Positions 58,119 through 64,000 of a stretch of 64,000 nt of DNA are shown here, one piece after another. The DNA is from Myxococcales bacterium (GTDB lineage: Bacteria; Myxococcota_A; Polyangia; Polyangiales; Ga0077539): NCBI GenBank assembly GCA_013298625.1, contig JAAFIF010000001.1:186001-250000 (forward strand), read 5' to 3'. The translations under genes were made by a program, and so were the position numbers. Under the pieces are notes generated by a model. The model worked only from the letters and a program-made list of their open reading frames with translations. It made no database searches and was not told the origin of the DNA. Each line of letters begins with the position of its first letter. The first letter of the stretch is position 1.

Positions 58119-58142
58119 CCGCCATGGCGGCCGCCATGGCGG
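58119..58142. repeat. 24-base perfect palindrome with hairpin
   Basis: Seen: two tandem copies of the 12-base palindrome CCGCCATGGCGG, which together form one 24-base perfect palindrome; flanks CCCCC and GGGGG extend a possible stem. Located in the 141-base gap between the BolA and trypsin-like genes (same strand). Could be a terminator-like RNA hairpin or an operator; no T-run follows. Confidence 0.55.
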
Positions 58143-58154
58143 TGGGGGTGGCGG

Positions 58155-58388
58155 TCAGCCCGCGCTGGTCTTGAGCGAGTCGATCGCGTGCACCTGCGCG
58201 TCGTCCCCGTCCATCAGCCCTTTGATCGCGCTCATCACCAGACGGTGGCTCTGCAGCATGGTCTGCCCGGCGAACACGCTGCTCTTCACGGTGATGCTGT
58301 AGTGGCGATCGCCGTTCATCCTCGCGGAGACCTCGCAGCCCGCGACGGCGTCGCGAATCTTGGCCTCGATCTCGCGGCTCATATCCAT
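58155..58388 (-). CDS. bolA: BolA-family protein
   Basis: 77 residues, short for the family, with the start placed at ATG 58388; internal ATGs at 58382 and 58397 are also possible, none with a clear ribosome site. BolA core visible: VSARMNGDRHYSITVKSSVFAGQTMLQSHRLVMSAIKGLM, including the FAGQ and SHRLV motif. BolA/IbaG proteins partner with monothiol glutaredoxins in iron-sulphur handling and can act as transcription regulators; no glutaredoxin is in the window. Upstream of serS it is on the same strand, 151 bases away, with no sign of an operon. Confidence 0.8.
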   Translation of the reverse strand: MDMSREIEAKIRDAVAGCEVSARMNGDRHYSITVKSSVFAGQTMLQSHRLVMSAIKGLMDGDDAQVHAIDSLKTSAG

Positions 58389-58539
58389 GGTTGGCATTGG
58401 GAGCGGTACTCTATCGCAACTGCTGCGCCTCCCCCACCAACACACACCGCTTGCGCTCTCGGCGTCGTCGACCACCCACTTTGGCAGCGAGGCCAGCTTG
58501 ATGACCCCGCGAGCGCGGTAGCAGCGCCCGCAGCGCGGC

Positions 58540-59856
<1,317 letters not shown>

Positions 59857-59961
59857 GGCGTTGGTCGCGGAGGTGAAACCACCGACGCACGCAGTGTCAA
59901 GCGTGGGTTCTCTGAGACGACGACACTCGCGCCGCTCCGTGTATCCTCGCCCGCAGCCATC

Positions 59962-62595
59962 GTGAGAGAGAGCACACAAGTACGCAAGCGCCCCGCGCCG
60001 TCGCGACGAGCCGCCATCGTGACCGCCGCGTGCGCGCTCGCCGTGAGCGGCTGCCGCGCGACGACCAGCAACAACAACGGGGTGAGCAGCAGCAGCAGCA
60101 ACGCTGGAGGTGACGTCGCGCCGAGGCCGAGCTCGACGGTCGTCCCGCGGGTGCGAGCGCGGCAAGGGCGGCCGGTCCCGCGCTGCTCTGCGGGAGAGAT
60201 CCGCTCGCTCGCGAGCACGAGCGTCGGCGTCGATCCGCGCGCGGTCATCGCGCGAGGCGCGCAAGGGGCGATGGTCGCGTACGTGACCCGCAACGCGAGC
60301 GGAGCGCACGCGCTCAACGTGCTCGCGCTGACCGCCACGGGCACGGCCTCGGGCGCGCCGAGAGAGATCGCGGGCGCGATCGAGCCGAGCGACCCGGCCA
60401 TCGTCGCGACGAGCGCGGGGTACGTCTTGGCGTTTCGCGAGCACGCGGACTACGCAGGGGACGATTTTCTCGCGCGCGAGCGGGTCGTCGTGATGTTGCT
60501 CGCGACGGACGGGACCGTCTCGCGCTGGCCTGGCAGCCGCGCGACGATCGCGCAAGGGCAGCCCATGGAGGGCGCGATTTCGCTCGAGCCGCAGCCGAAC
60601 GGGCAGGGCTTCGGGGTTCCTGCGCTCGCGTCGGACGGCGCAAGGGTGGCGTTGGTCGTGGCGCGAGGACGCGCGGTCAACCAGCGCGCGAGCGTGATCG
60701 TGGTCGACGATGTGCTCGGGGCGTTTCGCGAGTCGAGCGCGTCGGTGAGCGGCGGGACGATCGACTGGGGCAGCGCGCCCGCGGCCTCGCTCGCGAGCGA
60801 CGGCGTTCGATGGGCGATCAACGGACAGGCCGACGGGGCGCCTGCCGTCGCGAGCTCGCACGGCGCGCAGCCGAACAGCGCGCAGTGGATCGGCCGCGAC
60901 GTGGGCGCGGTCGCAGCGCTCTCAGTGGACGCGTCGCGCACGCTGCTCGGCTACGTCTCGACCTCGTTCGGCGGCGCCACGGTGCGCTTGCGACCGCTCG
61001 GCGACGAATCGCTTCCAGCCAATAGTGTGGGCGTGTATTCGAGTTCGTCCGCGACGCAGCTCGCGCTGGTGAAGCTCGGCGCCGACCTCGTCGGAGCGAT
61101 CACGCTCTCGCACATGGCCGACGACGCGACGGGCTCGGTCAACGTGTCCCTCGCGGACACGAACGGCGCGTTCATCGGTCGGCACGCGGCGCTCGCGTCG
61201 ATTCGGCTGCGCTCGTCGCGGGTCTCTGCAGCGGCCGCGGCGAACAGCGCGTGGGTCCTGCTCGACGGCCGCGCGGACGACGGGGCGCCGGTGCTGGGAC
61301 TCGTCGACGTGCGCTGCGACGAAGGGCAAGCGAGCGACGCGCAGGAGCTTCCGAGCGCGACCATGGTGCAAGCGGCCACGCCTGCGGACCCCGCGGCGGT
61401 CACCGCAGAGATGCCCACGGGGCTCTCGCAGTGCACAGCGCAAGCGACGCCCACGCCGATCATCGCGTATACGGCCGAGGGCGAAGACGTGAGCGCGGAC
61501 GCGAGCGCGACGAGCGTGGTGCTTCGCGACGGAAGGCTCGTCTTCTTCGCCCGTCGTCGCGCGAGCGCAGAGCGCTCGGAGGTGATCGCGGCGACGGTCA
61601 ACGCCGACTCGACCGTGGTCCAACGCGAGGCCGTGGTGTCGAACGGACGGCTGCTCGACGCCGTCGAGAGCAACGGAGAAGCGCTGGCGATCTCGTCGAA
61701 CGGGGAGCTCTTTCGCTCGCGGGCGCGCGGCGACGTGAGCCGCACGCAGCTCCCTGTGGCTGCGCTCGCGGGCGCGCGCTTCGTGCGGGGCGGGAGCGGG
61801 ATCGTCGCGCTCAACGGGACCGTGGCGGGGACGTTGCAGCTCGCGTACGCGCCGATCACCGCGGGGCGCGCGGGCGCGTTTGTGGCCATCGCGGCGAACG
61901 CGCCGCACGGGTTCGACGGGGTTCCGCAGCAGGTGCTGGACGCAGTGGCCATCGGCAACACCGTGCACGTGCTCGTGGCTGCGCAGCGGCCGCACGGCGG
62001 CGCAGTGGTGCGCGCGGTGCACTCGTTCGAGGTCAACGCGCGAGGGATCGCAGGGCGGCGCGCCGCGCCAGAGCCCTTCGCCGACCCGCTCTCCATCGGC
62101 GGAACGGGCGGCGCCCTCGTCGCCAACGGCGCCAACCTCTCGATGCTCTTCTGGGACCGAGAGACCTTGCGCGCGGGCCGCGTGCAGGCAGGAGTCCTGC
62201 GCGACGTGCGCACGGTGTTCAACTACCTGCGCGGCGGGGGCAGTCCTCTCGCGATGACGCACGCGAGCGCGGACGGCGTGACGGTCACTGCGCTGCCGGG
62301 ATTTCCCACGAACGTCGACGACATGCCGCTGCTCACGTACGCGGTGACCGTGCACGACGCGCAGGGCGCTCCGCGGTCGCTCTCGCTCGCGACGCCCGCG
62401 GACACCAACGCGATCACCAACATGGGCCAAGGATATTCGCTGCCCAACGGCGGGATCGCCGTCGTGTACGCCCGCGCGCAGCCCAACGGGCAGCTCCAGT
62501 GGCTCGTGCAGCGGGCGACCTGCGCGCAGCCCGCTCGACCAGCAAATCAACCGACAAACTCAACCACGACGAACACCGCAGGAGGCGCACGATGA
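59962..62595 (+). CDS. Large lipoprotein, probably beta-propeller
   Basis: 877 residues. Start GTG 59962 because the following residues give a standard lipoprotein signal: RKRPAPSRR, hydrophobic core, AVSGC (Cys at about 30). After a Ser/Asn linker the protein is made of about 14 repeated strand pairs with GV/VALVV/GRAV patterns and Arg-rich turns, suggesting one or two propellers. No catalytic motif. Its stop overlaps the next start as ATGA. Function unknown; probably works with its downstream partner. Confidence 0.72.
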   Translation: MRESTQVRKRPAPSRRAAIVTAACALAVSGCRATTSNNNGVSSSSSNAGGDVAPRPSSTVVPRVRARQGRPVPRCSAGEIRSLASTSVGVDPRAVIARGAQGAMVAYVTRNASGAHALNVLALTATGTASGAPREIAGAIEPSDPAIVATSAGYVLAFREHADYAGDDFLARERVVVMLLATDGTVSRWPGSRATIAQGQPMEGAISLEPQPNGQGFGVPALASDGARVALVVARGRAVNQRASVIVVDDVLGAFRESSASVSGGTIDWGSAPAASLASDGVRWAINGQADGAPAVASSHGAQPNSAQWIGRDVGAVAALSVDASRTLLGYVSTSFGGATVRLRPLGDESLPANSVGVYSSSSATQLALVKLGADLVGAITLSHMADDATGSVNVSLADTNGAFIGRHAALASIRLRSSRVSAAAAANSAWVLLDGRADDGAPVLGLVDVRCDEGQASDAQELPSATMVQAATPADPAAVTAEMPTGLSQCTAQATPTPIIAYTAEGEDVSADASATSVVLRDGRLVFFARRRASAERSEVIAATVNADSTVVQREAVVSNGRLLDAVESNGEALAISSNGELFRSRARGDVSRTQLPVAALAGARFVRGGSGIVALNGTVAGTLQLAYAPITAGRAGAFVAIAANAPHGFDGVPQQVLDAVAIGNTVHVLVAAQRPHGGAVVRAVHSFEVNARGIAGRRAAPEPFADPLSIGGTGGALVANGANLSMLFWDRETLRAGRVQAGVLRDVRTVFNYLRGGGSPLAMTHASADGVTVTALPGFPTNVDDMPLLTYAVTVHDAQGAPRSLSLATPADTNAITNMGQGYSLPNGGIAVVYARAQPNGQLQWLVQRATCAQPARPANQPTNSTTTNTAGGAR

Positions 62596-63827
62596 GCTCG
62601 AGGACGATCGCATTCGTGGGGCTCGCGACGGTGGCGCTCTCGTCGTCGGCCGCCGCGCAAGCGCGCGAGCCGTTGTGCCGCAACGTCGAGTCGCGCAGGG
62701 TTCACTCGGACCCGAACCGCGCAGCGAACCTGGGCGAGCCTGTGTTCGCCGCGCCGATGCTCGGCGACTCGCGGGACGGCGCGCGCTTCGCGCTCGTGTG
62801 GCGAGAGTCGCGTCCGATGGGACAGGGCGGGACGACAGTGCGCTTCGCGAGGTTGAGCGACGAGCTGCGGCGCGTGGGCGCGACGGGCTCGATCACCGTG
62901 GCGGCGATGGCGCAAGACGACGGCCCTGGCGCGGTCGCGGTCGCGGCGCTGCCCAACGGGACGCTGGTGCTCTTTCGCGCGGGCGCGGGATTCTACGCGT
63001 CGATCATCACGGCCGACGGCGTGGCGGCCTCTGCGCGAGAGCTCTTCTCGGTGACGGGCGAGGTCGAGGGGCGCAGCAATCGCGTGGTGTGGTCTTCGGC
63101 GATCGAGCGCGGAGACGGCGCTGTGGCGCTCGTGGGCGCGATGGACGGCTCGGTGCGCGCGCTGCGCTTCGACCGCGCGGGCATCGTCGCGAGCGAGACC
63201 GTGTGGACCCAGCGCGTGGGCGGGAGGATGCGCTTGTTGCCTACGGGAAACACCGCTCCCATCGCGGCGTTTCTCGAGCGCGCGCTGCCGGGCGTGGGCG
63301 CCAACGGCGAGCAGCCCGCGCTGCAGATGTTGCTCACGCTCGACGAGCGACTGCTGCCGATCGGCACGCCCGAGCGGACAGGGTTCGCGCAGTTTCCGTG
63401 GGCGGCGATCGCGCGTCCGTCGGCGGTCGAGGTCGCGCAGTGGGTGGGTCAGCAGGGCGTGGCCATCGGTCGGATGCCAGTGTCGGCGCGGCGCATCGGG
63501 GTCGAGTCGCCGCGGTTGTGGTACGCGCAGCCTGCGTTTTCGGGGCTCGCGCAGCACGCGAGCTCGCTGTCATCGAGCGACGGAGTGACCTACGCGATGA
63601 TCGTGACCGGGGGCGCGATGAGCGAGTCGCACCTGGCGTGGGTTCCGCCGTCGGGCGAGCCGATGCTGCGGCGCAATGTGGTTCCGGTGTTCGGGACGGT
63701 GTTGGGCGCGCCGGCGATGATGGCCGCGGAGGATGGCTTCGTCGCGGTGGTCGCGCACAACGACGAGGCGGGGTTCGCGCTCGACGCGCACCACGTCCGC
63801 TGCGAGATGGTGCGCCGGCAGCCGTAG
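62592..63827 (+). CDS. Secreted protein, coupled partner of upstream lipoprotein
   Basis: 411 residues. Start ATG 62592 (SD GGAGG eight bases upstream) overlaps the preceding stop as ATGA. Cleavable signal peptide ending SSSAAAQA, then a soluble, beta-rich protein with repeated strands (GARFALVWRESR, GDGAVALVGAMDGSVRALRFD, NGTLVLF). It resembles the upstream protein in composition and blade rhythm, so duplication or co-folding is possible. No enzyme motif. Convergent with the truncated gene at the right edge, six bases apart. Confidence 0.7.
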   Translation: MSSRTIAFVGLATVALSSSAAAQAREPLCRNVESRRVHSDPNRAANLGEPVFAAPMLGDSRDGARFALVWRESRPMGQGGTTVRFARLSDELRRVGATGSITVAAMAQDDGPGAVAVAALPNGTLVLFRAGAGFYASIITADGVAASARELFSVTGEVEGRSNRVVWSSAIERGDGAVALVGAMDGSVRALRFDRAGIVASETVWTQRVGGRMRLLPTGNTAPIAAFLERALPGVGANGEQPALQMLLTLDERLLPIGTPERTGFAQFPWAAIARPSAVEVAQWVGQQGVAIGRMPVSARRIGVESPRLWYAQPAFSGLAQHASSLSSSDGVTYAMIVTGGAMSESHLAWVPPSGEPMLRRNVVPVFGTVLGAPAMMAAEDGFVAVVAHNDEAGFALDAHHVRCEMVRRQP

Positions 63828-63833
63828 CGCGGA

Positions 63834-64000
63834 TCACCGCCGCGGCGACGTCGTCACGAGTCGGACCTTCATCGCGAGGATCACGGCGACGCCGACGAGC
63901 TGCGAGGTGTACAGCAGCATCCCCAGCGAAGAGAGCGACGAGCGATGCGCCACGCAGAGCGCGACGCTCGCGAGGACCCAGAGCGTGTCGCCGACGATCT
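63834..64000 (-). CDS. C-terminal part of a membrane protein (truncated by window)
   Basis: Only the last 55 or so codons are in view, reading to a TGA at 63834. They contain two hydrophobic segments (TLWVLASVALCVA and MLLYTSQLVGVAVILAMK) and a positive tail RLVTTSPRR, typical of an inner-membrane protein. Family not recognisable. Confidence 0.5.
   Translation of the reverse strand, partial: IVGDTLWVLASVALCVAHRSSLSSLGMLLYTSQLVGVAVILAMKVRLVTTSPRR

Overview
The window is high-GC bacterial chromosome from what looks like a Myxococcota member (delta-proteobacterial, perhaps Polyangiales/Sandaracinaceae-like). The evidence is the mix of genes: two Ser/Thr protein kinases (one on a membrane-anchored stalk, one on a 900-residue helical array), a PAS hybrid histidine kinase, an AgmX/PglI-type TonB-like protein, a MYXO-CTERM-tailed surface protein, MopE-like Cys-rich motifs, a DUF2378-like protein and a very large share of lipoproteins with Asp/Val/Pro/Ala-rich linkers. 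No rRNA, tRNA, CRISPR array, prophage or intact insertion sequence was found. Family assignments come from reading motifs only; no database search was possible.

Layout. 1-6600: a truncated Ser/Thr kinase diverges from an AgmX-like protein, followed by a TerB-like protein, an HtrA-like protease and a metallophosphoesterase. 6601-6996 is a gene-free stretch packed with hairpins, including a 22-bp hairpin present twice. 6997-13741: a second membrane phosphoesterase, glycogen phosphorylase, and a same-strand run of a third phosphoesterase, a ferritin-like protein and an acetate kinase fused to a PduL-type phosphotransacylase. 13905-20807: large secreted lipoproteins surrounding a small, translationally coupled pair of unknown genes (18413-19230) with a locally lower GC content.

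20859-31033: zinc-ribbon membrane protein, DTW-domain tRNA-modification protein, proline iminopeptidase, endonuclease V-like protein, a lipoprotein, a short-chain fatty-acid transporter, a MYXO-CTERM protein and a polysaccharide deacetylase. 31084-37282: an unknown lipoprotein coupled by ATGA to a beta-propeller/diheme cytochrome lipoprotein, then citrate synthase and a Uma2-family protein. 37293-45858 is a signalling region: acetyltransferase, giant kinase, hybrid histidine kinase, DUF2378-like protein and a tandem cyclic-nucleotide-binding protein. 45976-51234 holds an ECF sigma factor and a 1538-residue membrane anti-sigma factor that also carries FecR, VIT, VWA and DUF2135-like parts.

51275-64000: a triheme lipoprotein, a STAS-like protein, an unknown protein carrying an in-frame 52-codon MITE-like insertion (54341-54501), small lipoproteins including a trypsin-like protease, BolA, seryl-tRNA synthetase, a coupled pair of large secreted proteins, and a truncated membrane protein at the right edge.

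Main themes are envelope-linked signalling, a dense lipoprotein surface with c-type cytochromes, and acetate/fatty-acid/glycogen carbon metabolism. The most unusual items are the in-frame palindromic insertion, the anti-sigma/VIT-VWA fusion, the AckA-PduL fusion, the hairpin array and the coupled gene pairs of unknown function.
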